The notes under the pieces: generated by a model
Seen by the model: the letters and a program-made list of their open reading frames with translations, nothing else
Told to the model about the DNA's origin: nothing
Database searches by the model: none
Program-made: the position numbers and the translations under genes
Shown here: one piece after another, positions 13,922 through 20,391 of the stretch
Layout of the letters: each line of letters begins with the position of its first letter
Position numbering within the stretch: the first letter of the stretch is position 1
IMG/VR virus record: IMGVR_UViG_3300043772_001662
Location: 1-24,473 of that record
Length of the DNA: 24,473 nucleotides
Reading direction: 5' to 3' (one strand)
DNA from: a virus

Positions 13922-13929
13922 CAAAGATA
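13922..13929 (-). promoter_or_regulatory. TATCTTTG -7 element
   Basis: On the minus strand TATCTTTG, a match to TAnnTTTG, ends 13 nt before the ATG at 13908. No TTTG was found 20 nt upstream. It lies in the 31-nt gap between two genes and may start a transcript covering the two lipoproteins and the nucleotidyltransferase. Confidence 0.4.
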
Positions 13930-13939
13930 TGAATTATTT

Positions 13940-14242
13940 TTAGATAAACCTAATACTACCTTCAAAATTTTCAACCTCACATACACCTTCATCAATAGAT
14001 AATATTCTATCAATATCCTCAGGGGTTAGTTTCAACTTATCTGGTCTTGCATGGATCTTAAAACTTTTTGTTAAGGTTAATTTTGGATCCTTAATCAAAT
14101 TTAATACTGTTTCGTTTTCACACTTAACAATCATTGGATATTGTCCGTTTACCGTTACAATAGCGTCATCCCCAACAAAAATTTCTTCCGTTGATCCAAG
14201 ATAAGGTTTCTCATCAATTACAAATAATTTTACTCTACTCAT
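13940..14242 (-). CDS. Hypothetical phage protein
   Basis: With the start at 14242 (MSRVKLFVIDEKPYL) this is a 100-residue soluble protein, beta-rich at the start and with a helix LTPEDIDRILSIDEG near the end. A longer frame to 14344 exists and would add a hydrophobic segment, but that segment lies entirely within the neighbouring gene's coding sequence and is probably a shadow. The chosen start overlaps the upstream stop by 8 nt. Function unknown. Confidence 0.75.
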   Translation of the reverse strand: MSRVKLFVIDEKPYLGSTEEIFVGDDAIVTVNGQYPMIVKCENETVLNLIKDPKLTLTKSFKIHARPDKLKLTPEDIDRILSIDEGVCEVENFEGSIRFI

Positions 14243-14546
14243 TTTTTTTTCTGTTATATATATGATTATGATTCCAATTACCACACTGATCACAAGATTC
14301 GTAATCCGTTGAATTCTCAACATCATACTCAAACTCATCTCCATGATTGAGAATCAAATGAACAATCTCTGTCCAATCATTCATACTTAATTTATTTTTT
14401 ATTGATCTTAGGTTATCAATCAATTTATCCTGCAAATCATTTATTATCTCAGGACTCCTATTGTCGTACTCATGGATAAATAATGATTCATCATCTATCT
14501 CAACATCAACACCAAAACAATTTTCACTTAAACCAATCTTATTCAT
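14235..14546 (-). CDS. Hypothetical protein with C-terminal Cys/His cluster
   Basis: This is a 103-residue protein. The first 80 residues are acidic with strands and a helix (FGVDVEIDDESLFIHEYDNR, then DLQDKLIDNLRSIKN). The end contains SCDQCGNWNHNH, where two Cys two residues apart are followed by two His, which may bind zinc as a half-knuckle. Basic residues follow (NRKKNE). The gene overlaps both neighbours by a few nt, typical of this operon. Function unknown. Confidence 0.75.
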   Translation of the reverse strand: MNKIGLSENCFGVDVEIDDESLFIHEYDNRSPEIINDLQDKLIDNLRSIKNKLSMNDWTEIVHLILNHGDEFEYDVENSTDYESCDQCGNWNHNHIYNRKKNE

Positions 14547-14857
14547 ATCCTTAAATCATTTTTTGCGTTCATATCCATAATATAATTCTTTAAATTTTTA
14601 ATTAAAGATTCAGAATCACATTTTTCGTACATACCAGGATATCTTTTTGATAATTCGTTTGTTTCCTCCATGTCACGACAACTTGTTAATATATCCAATA
14701 ACATAGATCTTAACATATGTTCTTTATCGTATGAATCCTCAATCTTCCTTTGAAGTACCTCGTCTTCAAGTTCTCTTGTGTACTCAACAAGTTCTTGAAC
14801 TTCAGGTTCATCCATTAGATGTTTATTATTTCTGAATATTTGATTTATGTTCTTCAT
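14543..14857 (-). CDS. Helical hypothetical protein
   Basis: With the start at 14857 (MKNINQIFRNNKHLMDEPEV) this is a 104-residue acidic helical protein. EVQELVEYTRELEDEVLQRKIED suggests a coiled-coil stretch, followed by DKEHMLRSMLLDILTSCRDM. The upstream ATG at 14890 would add 11 residues lying inside the previous gene and is less likely; even the chosen start overlaps that gene by 32 nt. Function unknown. Confidence 0.7.
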   Translation of the reverse strand: MKNINQIFRNNKHLMDEPEVQELVEYTRELEDEVLQRKIEDSYDKEHMLRSMLLDILTSCRDMEETNELSKRYPGMYEKCDSESLIKNLKNYIMDMNAKNDLRI

Positions 14858-15212
14858 AATGTTTATTACATAATGTTCTATACCAACCAATATCTGTTCT
14901 CATATCTCCCTTTTCCCCACAGGTTTCACAAATCTCATAACTTTGATTTTCAGCCAATGTTATTCTTTTAAAAATTTCATCAGATCCGGCATTGATGTAA
15001 AATCTTAACCCACCAAACTTTTCTTTAACCTGACATAATTGTTTGTCCCAACCAAGTTTTATTAGATCTTCAATCAGTTCTTTAATCAATGGGTACCATC
15101 CACTATCAACATCAAACACCTCGCAGTGTTTAATAGTTGGTCTGTCTGAGTAATACCCATTCTCAAGCCCGCCTATAGATTCAAGAAATTCATTCATTTC
15201 ATCTTTACTCAT
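14826..15212 (-). CDS. Hypothetical protein with zinc-ribbon-like motif
   Basis: This 128-residue protein has a recognisable conserved core, GWYPLIKELIEDLIKLGWD (38-56) and CQVKEKFGGLRFYI (60-73), then a possible zinc ribbon CETCGEKGDMRTDIGWY with LCNKHYE further on (C-x2-C, C, H). I have a general memory of this layout in phage and bacterial hypothetical proteins but cannot name a family. The start at 15212 overlaps the HAD gene stop by 8 nt. Confidence 0.75.
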   Translation of the reverse strand: MSKDEMNEFLESIGGLENGYYSDRPTIKHCEVFDVDSGWYPLIKELIEDLIKLGWDKQLCQVKEKFGGLRFYINAGSDEIFKRITLAENQSYEICETCGEKGDMRTDIGWYRTLCNKHYEEHKSNIQK

Positions 15213-15789
15213 CTCTCAGAAACTTTAATATTTTTTCTTTAATACTTAATTGTTTAATACCTTCACTACTTTTTGGAGTTAAAACAAAATTATCAATTCC
15301 CCAGTTTTTCCAGTCCTCACCATTCTTACCCATATTAAGATCGTCAACCGCAACCCAATGTGTTACTTCAGGGTGATCGTGTAGGTATTGGGTAATCTCA
15401 ATAACACGAGTCATTTCCAAATTCCATCTTGGTGACCAAACCCAAACTTGATCGTTATACCAAGTACACTGACCAAGATTAGTAGTTACCGCAATTGGTC
15501 GTTTGATGATCCCCTGACTTTCGTAGTAGTCACCAAGTTCTTCAAGAGTTGCGTGTAATTTCCAATCAGACGATACAACAATTTCAGCACCTGTCTCTTC
15601 AAGGATCTCATTAAGGATTTTAACCGCTTTCTTATCAAAGTCATCAAATCTTACAGATACCGGAGCATCTTTACGTTCCTTACTTGAATCAGGATTTGCT
15701 GAACGATATTTCGCCCATTTCTTTGTTCGTCCACCCCAATTGTTGGAGAGACAAATTACACCATCGTTATCTAGAACTAATACTTTCAT
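15205..15789 (-). CDS. HAD phosphatase of the RNA-repair (Swiss-army-knife) type
   Basis: This 194-residue protein has the HAD motifs: VLVLDNDGV (3-11; D7 nucleophile, D9 acid), IVVSSDWK (70-77; motif II Ser with Trp as in the HAD_SAK family), and HWVAVDDLNMG (144-154; D149, D150, motif IV). The SSDW signature and the following RWNLEMTRVIEITQYL region are what I associate with HAD domains in multi-domain RNA-repair proteins, where a phosphatase trims RNA ends. The classification is by motif and not by comparison. With the RNA ligase and cREC protein it strengthens an RNA end-healing role; a nucleotidase role is the alternative. Confidence 0.8.
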   Translation of the reverse strand: MKVLVLDNDGVICLSNNWGGRTKKWAKYRSANPDSSKERKDAPVSVRFDDFDKKAVKILNEILEETGAEIVVSSDWKLHATLEELGDYYESQGIIKRPIAVTTNLGQCTWYNDQVWVWSPRWNLEMTRVIEITQYLHDHPEVTHWVAVDDLNMGKNGEDWKNWGIDNFVLTPKSSEGIKQLSIKEKILKFLRDE

Positions 15790-15791
15790 AA

Positions 15792-16067
15792 TTACATTAT
15801 TGATCCTTTAATTTTAAAAACATATTCAATCCATTCTTCAATTATCTCATATAAGTCATCTAACATTTCATCATCAATGTTTAACGCTTTACATATTGGT
15901 TGAACAAAATTTTTATATTCCAAATATATAACCTTTTCTTTTATGTTAAATCTAAAATAAATCTCACCTTCTTTATGATAACAAAGATTTTTTGGACTAC
16001 ACACTAATTCACCATAATGTGTATCTAAAAAATTTAAAATAACAAATATTTTATTTTCTCCTATCAT
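15792..16067 (-). CDS. Hypothetical phage protein
   Basis: This 91-residue protein has alternating strands, KIFVILNFLDTHYG, CSPKNLCYHKEGEIYFRFN and KVIYLEYKNFVQP, followed by an acidic helix DDEMLDDLYEIIEEWIEYVF. No motif links it to a known function. Its first codons overlap the end of the small membrane ORF at 16051-16164. Confidence 0.7.
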   Translation of the reverse strand: MIGENKIFVILNFLDTHYGELVCSPKNLCYHKEGEIYFRFNIKEKVIYLEYKNFVQPICKALNIDDEMLDDLYEIIEEWIEYVFKIKGSIM

Positions 16068-16164
16068 TTATAAACTTATTAAATGGATGGTCCTTATCTT
16101 TATTAATTTTCCCCATAAAAACAGAGATTATTATGATTAACAAAAAAAGTATAAGTCCTACCAT
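16051..16164 (-). CDS. Small single-pass membrane protein, 37 residues
   Basis: An ATG-started ORF of 37 codons begins MVGLILFLLIIIISVFMGKI and continues with a basic soluble tail (NKDKDHPFNKFINDRRK). The hydrophobic segment at residues 2-17 followed by positive charges is a strong membrane-anchor pattern. A TATATTTG promoter element ends 4 nt before the ATG, and a terminator for the upstream gene lies just before that, so it is placed as the first gene of a transcript. It overlaps the next gene by 17 nt. Confidence 0.65.
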   Translation of the reverse strand: MVGLILFLLIIIISVFMGKINKDKDHPFNKFINDRRK

Positions 16165-16168
16165 ATTG

Positions 16169-16176
16169 CAAATATA
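16169..16176 (-). promoter_or_regulatory. TATATTTG -7 element, leaderless
   Basis: On the minus strand TATATTTG ends 4 nt before the ATG at 16164, the same spacing as at 1157 and 5893. It sits directly after the terminator at 16197-16222, as expected for a transcription unit boundary. The nearest TTTG is only 12 nt upstream, so the -33 part is not canonical. Confidence 0.5.
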
Positions 16177-16196
16177 GTGAATTAATTCCAAATAAA

Positions 16197-16222
16197 AAAC
16201 CCCACCTGGTAAGATGGGGTTT
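16197..16222 (-). terminator. Rho-independent terminator after the Ala-rich virion gene
   Basis: Read on the minus strand, AAACCCCATCT pairs with AGGTGGGGTTT around a TACC loop, with one G-U pair, followed by a T-rich tail (TTTTTTATTT). It lies 18 nt after the stop codon of the gene at 16240-17736. The stem is complete only on the minus strand, which fits its direction. Confidence 0.85.
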
Positions 16223-16239
16223 AAAAATGTGTTAATATT

Positions 16240-17736
16240 TTACTTTTTACCACATATTTTCTTAACATCTTCGTCATTGATGGTTTTGTTCTTTGTTTTT
16301 TCTTCTAATGCCTTTTCCGTTTCTTCTCCGAACTTACCATCAACACCAACACCTAAACATTTTTGTAATTGCACTATTCTTGGTCCTTTACATCCTTTAT
16401 GATATTCACCATTACAATTCACATACTCACTTTTTCCTGTCCCGTCATTACCACCACCTGATGAACTTGGATCACATTTCCAATCAGAGTTTTTATAATC
16501 TTCCACAGATTTATGACCACATTTTTTAGCCTTTACTAATAAATCTTCTGATTGTAAAACGTTACATTTAGGATCGTTAGGTATTTTTTTACAATATTTT
16601 TTTAAATTCTCAGCACATTCTTCAACGTGATCTTTACAATATTCTTCAGATTCAGTTTGTGCGTATTTTTTAGTCATATCAACTAATGGTTCAGCAATGC
16701 CTTCCCAACCATAATCAAAATCACCATTTAACGCCTCTAACAAAGATTCTCCAAATGTATTTTCATATTTTTCACCTACCGCACAAAAATCACCAGGACT
16801 TTTAAATGATTTGAATACACCGTAAACCGCTTCTTCATCTGTACCCAAACCTTCCATGGCATGATATAATATCCCTGAATTCTTTTTAACCTCTGTATCA
16901 CTCATATATCTTTTCCACTTATCCTTGTCACTACTTGATTGACAAATATCAAATAATTTTTCAACCATACCCATTTTATCGTCTTTTGTGTACGCCCAAA
17001 CACCTAAAGCCGCGATACTCGCAACACCAATTATTGCCCAACCAACAGGACCTAAACCTAAAAAAGTAGCCGCAGCCGCTGCCGCTTCACCACCACCAAC
17101 CGCAGCGGCCGCTCCTGCCCCTACCGCGACCTCAGTACCTACCACCGCCGCAGCTTCCGCTCCTCCTACCACCGCCGCAGCTTCCGCTCCTCCTACTACT
17201 GCCGCGGTTTCCGCTCCTCCTACTACCGCCGCAGTTTCCGCACCTACCGCCGCAGCTTCTGCTCCTACCGCAGCTTCCGCTCCTACCGCAGCTTCCGCTC
17301 CCGCAACTTCAGCACCTACCGCAGATTCGGCTCCTGCAACTTCAGCACTTGACGCAGCATTTTTTCCTATACCTGTGACTGATTTTACTACTTTACCTCC
17401 TCCAACAGTGTTTGTTGCAGTTTGAACGTTTTTATTAGACGCAACATCTTTTACCGCATCAATAACCTTTTCAGGTTTATTAATCCATTTTGAACCTTTA
17501 GGTGTTTTTCCTTTATCAACGGCAGAATCAAAAATATCACCATCTGGTGTCCTAAATCTTCTTGGTTTACCATCTGAAGTCCCATAAATATTAGTACCGG
17601 AATCACTATCTAAACTTTTTAATATATCAGCATAACCTTCATAACCTTCTTGTTCATTTAATGTCTTAGAACGATCGTAACCCATAAGGTTTTTAATCCT
17701 ATTTAACTCCTCAAGTATAAGTTTTTTATCTTTCAT
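16240..17736 (-). CDS. Ala-rich membrane-spanning protein with peptidoglycan-binding domain, probable virion/ejection protein
   Basis: This 498-residue protein is modular. Residues 1-29 (ELNRIKNLMGYDRSKTLNEQ) end in LNE, resembling a T4-type capsid-targeting peptide cut after LxE. Residues 127-224 are an Ala/Val/Gly/Glu repeat of GAEAAAVVG type. Residues 225-249 (GPVGWAIIGVASIAALGVWAY) form a membrane helix. Residues 292-340 (MEGLGTDEEAVYGVFKSF to LLEALNGDF) resemble an annexin-type repeat. After a Cys-rich region (367-421), residues 448-482 (GPRIVQLQKCLGVGVDGKFG) match PG_binding_1. The Ala stretch is GC-rich in an AT-rich genome. I infer a packaged protein that crosses the envelope and contacts peptidoglycan. 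A tail lysozyme accessory is the alternative; no catalytic lysozyme domain is seen. Confidence 0.8.
   Translation of the reverse strand: MKDKKLILEELNRIKNLMGYDRSKTLNEQEGYEGYADILKSLDSDSGTNIYGTSDGKPRRFRTPDGDIFDSAVDKGKTPKGSKWINKPEKVIDAVKDVASNKNVQTATNTVGGGKVVKSVTGIGKNAASSAEVAGAESAVGAEVAGAEAAVGAEAAVGAEAAAVGAETAAVVGGAETAAVVGGAEAAAVVGGAEAAAVVGTEVAVGAGAAAAVGGGEAAAAAATFLGLGPVGWAIIGVASIAALGVWAYTKDDKMGMVEKLFDICQSSSDKDKWKRYMSDTEVKKNSGILYHAMEGLGTDEEAVYGVFKSFKSPGDFCAVGEKYENTFGESLLEALNGDFDYGWEGIAEPLVDMTKKYAQTESEEYCKDHVEECAENLKKYCKKIPNDPKCNVLQSEDLLVKAKKCGHKSVEDYKNSDWKCDPSSSGGGNDGTGKSEYVNCNGEYHKGCKGPRIVQLQKCLGVGVDGKFGEETEKALEEKTKNKTINDEDVKKICGKK
17065..17358 (-). repeat. GC-rich alanine tract with imperfect short repeats
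   Basis: About 290 nt encode residues 127-224 as imperfect GAEAA and GGAEAAAVV units. The DNA is visibly GC-rich (runs such as GCCGCAGCTTCCGCTCCT on the plus strand), against the AT-rich surroundings. Neighbouring units are near-identical, which suggests recent slippage expansion. The opposite strand is also open here, but this is a consequence of the repeated codons. Confidence 0.8.
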
Positions 17737-17770
17737 AAAATGTTTTTAATATAAATATGTGATAAAATAG

Positions 17771-17797
17771 AAACCCCCATCAAAATGAAGGGGGTTT
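17771..17797 (-). terminator. Terminator hairpin upstream of the Ala-rich gene
   Basis: AAACCCCC pairs with GGGGGTTT, with an inner ATCA/TGAA helix containing one mismatch, 11 nt after the stop codon of the gene at 17809-18000. The tail on the minus strand (TTTCTATTTT) is moderately T-rich. The hairpin is symmetrical enough to act in both directions. It would separate the small gene from the Ala-rich virion gene, whose start lies 35 nt downstream. Confidence 0.75.
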
Positions 17798-17808
17798 TAT
17801 AATTTGTT

Positions 17809-18000
17809 TTACCATTTACTCACATCTGTAAGATCTAAAGTTGCATTTGCTAATTTACTATAGACCTCTACTATTTGTCCAATACCATTTGAGGTGAATT
17901 TATATTCATACTGACCATATTCACCGTAGATAACCTTTATGTGTTCTTTCCACTCATCCAATTTTTTAACCTGATCATCATCTAATGTAAATGTTTTCAT
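17809..18000 (-). CDS. Small hypothetical phage protein
   Basis: This 63-residue protein starts MKTFTLDDDQVKKLDEWKEH, a helix, and continues with a beta hairpin (YGQYEYKFTSNGIGQIVEVYS) and a C-terminal VSKW. The compact alpha-beta plan and its place between the KWCT-motif gene and a terminator make it a likely real gene. I do not recognise a function. Confidence 0.75.
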   Translation of the reverse strand: MKTFTLDDDQVKKLDEWKEHIKVIYGEYGQYEYKFTSNGIGQIVEVYSKLANATLDLTDVSKW

Positions 18001-18011
18001 ATTATATTTTT

Positions 18012-19007
18012 TTAAATTGGTAAATCATCACCAACCTCAATAGGGTTTCTTGGTCTTAATGTCTGTAATCTTTGTCTTAAATATTCTAACCCTTCATCTT
18101 GAATAATGCCCAGGTCATTGGTTCTTTCTTGTACATGATTTATTATCCCCTCCCCCATCATTTCTACCGGTATTGGTTCTTCACGACCAACCATTTCTTC
18201 TTCCGGCTCCTCATACCCACGATATTTTTTTAACTTTTCCAATTCACTTTCACTAAATAACTTATAGTTAAAATTTTTATCTTTAACATCAGATTTTATT
18301 TCACTAAACAACTTATGTAATAATTCAAACGGAAGTCCTGTCTCCATTGAATCTATTCTATCATCTTTTTGATCGTAGATATGAATTTGTTGTTTACCAT
18401 GGAAAAACCCAAATTTAAAATTATTTATTTTATCAATTACATATACAAGTACTCCATCTCTTGAGTGATTATAAAAGTAACTAGGGTCATGAACTGAAGC
18501 AGTACACCATTTTGTTTGATACCCATAAGATACAGATGCTTCATATGTTAATGGTTTAATACATAAATATTGATCATCCTCATAAACAACTTTTACTTCT
18601 TTTTTTGCCTTTTTAAATAGATCACGATTCTTAGCCATATACACCTCACTTGAGACCATATCCCAACTATCGTATTTACTAATGTCTTTTTCATTAGTTA
18701 AACCTCTCTCCATATAGTCACAAAACTCAACAAATAAATTCATCTCATCCCAACCATACAGGTGTCCAATCAATCTCTTTGTCATCCAACTATCAAAACT
18801 ATTATCACCTAAAACCTCATCAAGTTTTCTTTCTCTTGGTGACGCTTCTTTAAGTACATATTTCGAATCGTTGTTAAAACTTTTTATAAGTATTTTAACC
18901 AAAAATTGAGTGTATTTTTTAGTACTACTAGTATCTAGTTTACCCATCAAATCAATTAAACTAATATTAACTAATTCGTTTTCTTTTTTAATTTTTTTAA
19001 TTCCCAT
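18012..19007 (-). CDS. KWCT-motif protein, probable phage structural or enzyme of unknown type
   Basis: This 331-residue protein has a helical N-terminal part (1-60), which itself contains a possible LxE site, VLKEA at 51-55. The central domain reads YGYQTKWCTA (161-170), with Tyr, Lys, Trp and Cys in a fixed cluster, then VLVYVIDKINNFKFGFFHGKQ and IYDQKDDRID (210-219). I remember YGxxTKWCTA-type motifs in phage and some bacterial proteins but not their role. Cys168 and the Asp cluster could be catalytic, which is speculation. The C-terminal 80 residues are acidic and Glu-rich and probably disordered. The start overlaps the membrane gene by 11 nt. Confidence 0.75.
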   Translation of the reverse strand: MGIKKIKKENELVNISLIDLMGKLDTSSTKKYTQFLVKILIKSFNNDSKYVLKEASPRERKLDEVLGDNSFDSWMTKRLIGHLYGWDEMNLFVEFCDYMERGLTNEKDISKYDSWDMVSSEVYMAKNRDLFKKAKKEVKVVYEDDQYLCIKPLTYEASVSYGYQTKWCTASVHDPSYFYNHSRDGVLVYVIDKINNFKFGFFHGKQQIHIYDQKDDRIDSMETGLPFELLHKLFSEIKSDVKDKNFNYKLFSESELEKLKKYRGYEEPEEEMVGREEPIPVEMMGEGIINHVQERTNDLGIIQDEGLEYLRQRLQTLRPRNPIEVGDDLPI

Positions 19008-19197
19008 TTTCTATATTTTTTTCTTCTAATGATGTTCCAAGTATATATAATTCAAAAACTATTGTTATTACAATTTGAAAGAATCCACTGAATAACCACC
19101 AATTAAGTGGATTGTAATCTTTTTCAATCCATATCATAATGGCGTAAAATAAAAGGTTCTTTGAAAAGAATGCAAACGTGTTTAACTCCTGTTTCAT
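18997..19197 (-). CDS. Small membrane protein with two predicted helices
   Basis: This 66-residue protein has two hydrophobic segments, NTFAFFSKNLLFYAIMIWI (6-24) and LNWWLFSGFFQIVITIVFELYIL (31-53), followed by a charged tail. This is the size and topology of a small holin-like or anchor protein, but no specific holin family was recognised and no lysin gene is adjacent. The start overlaps the previous stop by 1 nt (TAATG). Confidence 0.7.
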   Translation of the reverse strand: MKQELNTFAFFSKNLLFYAIMIWIEKDYNPLNWWLFSGFFQIVITIVFELYILGTSLEEKNIENGN

Positions 19198-19469
19198 TAT
19201 AAAGGTAATCTATCTGCAATTTTCTTAATCAATTCTTCCTCTTCGTTTGTTAATTGATGATATGAGTTCCATATCTTGGTTAAGTTGTCTCTCAACTCTT
19301 CTTCACCTGGCGATTCTTGTTCTCCTCTAACTACTTTACGTATATTAGGATTTATATGTTCATCTAAAATACCATCATCATATAACAATTCCGCCATACC
19401 CATTTTATCTTGACGATCCATTTCGTCATAGATATCATCTAAATCAATATTAACATTTATCCAAGCCAT
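19197..19469 (-). CDS. Acidic hypothetical phage protein
   Basis: This 90-residue acidic protein has an opening WINVNIDLDDIYDEMDRQDK, a strand with a following helix, that I have seen as a style in phage small proteins. The remainder is helical, with a Glu-rich C-terminus (LTNEEEELIKKIADRL). It lies directly downstream of the HNH endonuclease stop, so the endonuclease interrupts the spacing between this gene and upstream ones. Function unknown. Confidence 0.75.
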   Translation of the reverse strand: MAWINVNIDLDDIYDEMDRQDKMGMAELLYDDGILDEHINPNIRKVVRGEQESPGEEELRDNLTKIWNSYHQLTNEEEELIKKIADRLPL

Positions 19470-19496
19470 CTGTTATTTTTTTAATAATAAGTAAAA

Positions 19497-20219
19497 TTAT
19501 TCATACTTCCAAATAAATCCGCCCGATTTTTTTGTTTTATTTGATAAATTAGATTTAATATCACCTTTAATATTATTGTCCTTCATCCAATTAAAGGCAT
19601 CAGTCATACAATCATATTTTTTTAAAAAATTACCATCTAAATCAAATTGTAGAACACATTTACCATTTCTCTTTTTTGACTCCGATCGTTTTTTTATTAA
19701 ATCATCACTTTGTTTTACACCTTTTAAAGGGCTTACATATCCCTCAGGAATGTTTTTAGGTGTTCCCTTTCTTAACCTATTTCTTTCCGATAAATCTGGT
19801 CTTGGTATGCCTATTTTAGATAATGCGGTTTTTGGATTTGGTTTTCCTTTATTATGAGCAGGACGACCTTTGTATTTTTTTGAGATTAACTTTGAGAACT
19901 CGTTTCGGATCCTTTGGTATTGTCTTGAGTTTACTTTATATCTCATACCATTCCTATCTTGGTTACACATACCCCATAACGCAAATTTCAATTTGTATTC
20001 ATCAGGATGTATCTCACAAAGTAATAAATGAGCAATAAAATGTTCCTTTGCTGTTAATAATACAATGTTTGGGTGTGTTTTCCACTCTACAGTTTTTCCT
20101 TCACCACCCAAACATTTTGGGATTATGTGGTGTGATTCATAGTATACCCCACAATTTTTAATTCTATTTTCACTCTTCGCCCTCAGGATTATCTGGTCGT
20201 ACACTTTTTTGTAGTTCAT
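19497..20219 (-). CDS. HNH homing endonuclease with NUMOD modules
   Basis: With the start at 20219 (MNYKKVYDQIILRAKSENR) this is a 240-residue protein. The HNH domain is ESHHIIPKCLGG (29-40; H30, H31), then NIVLLTAKEHFIAHLLL (51-67; N51, H60, H64), the layout of phage free-standing HNH homing enzymes. Residues 120-190 are basic with NUMOD3-like repeats (GRPAHNKGKPNPKTALSKIG). The C-terminus VLQFDLDGNFLKKYD to GGFIWKYE is the NUMOD1-like module shared with the GIY-YIG enzyme at 8944. A start 18 nt upstream is also open. The out-of-frame ORF at 20170-20340 overlaps its first 50 nt. Confidence 0.88.
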   Translation of the reverse strand: MNYKKVYDQIILRAKSENRIKNCGVYYESHHIIPKCLGGEGKTVEWKTHPNIVLLTAKEHFIAHLLLCEIHPDEYKLKFALWGMCNQDRNGMRYKVNSRQYQRIRNEFSKLISKKYKGRPAHNKGKPNPKTALSKIGIPRPDLSERNRLRKGTPKNIPEGYVSPLKGVKQSDDLIKKRSESKKRNGKCVLQFDLDGNFLKKYDCMTDAFNWMKDNNIKGDIKSNLSNKTKKSGGFIWKYE

Positions 20220-20340
20220 AATATTTCTCCATAGCAATTTTATTTATTCGTTCTTTGTTACGATGGTAATACTGATTAGCCCATTTTTTTTGAGCCTCTT
20301 TTTTCTCCTCTTCCGTTTTGTATTTTTTTAATCGTCCCAT
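20170..20340 (-). CDS. Short basic ORF overlapping the HNH gene start, 56 residues
   Basis: An ATG at 20340 opens a 56-codon ORF, MGRLKKYKTEEEKKEAQKKW then ANQYYHRNKERINKIAMEKY, ending in an acidic tail. The composition is a long, highly charged helix of the 'RxKKYxTEEEKKEAxxKW' kind that I associate with small phage DNA-binding proteins. It overlaps the HNH start by 50 nt in a different frame. A TATTTATA motif lies 4 nt before its ATG. The combination makes a real gene plausible but not certain. Confidence 0.6.
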   Translation of the reverse strand: MGRLKKYKTEEEKKEAQKKWANQYYHRNKERINKIAMEKYYELQKSVRPDNPEGEE

Positions 20341-20391
20341 ATAATATAAATATATTACTAATAGAAAAAAACTAATATAAATTAATATATT

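Noticed and set aside
14243-14344. N-terminal hydrophobic extension of the 13940-14242 protein
   Set aside because: It lies inside the coding region of the upstream gene, and the downstream ATG gives a normal overlap.
16988-17425. Plus-strand Ala/Pro/Thr-rich frame opposite the Ala tract
   Set aside because: It is the reverse reading of GC-rich alanine codons in a well-supported minus-strand gene with an identifiable domain at its end.
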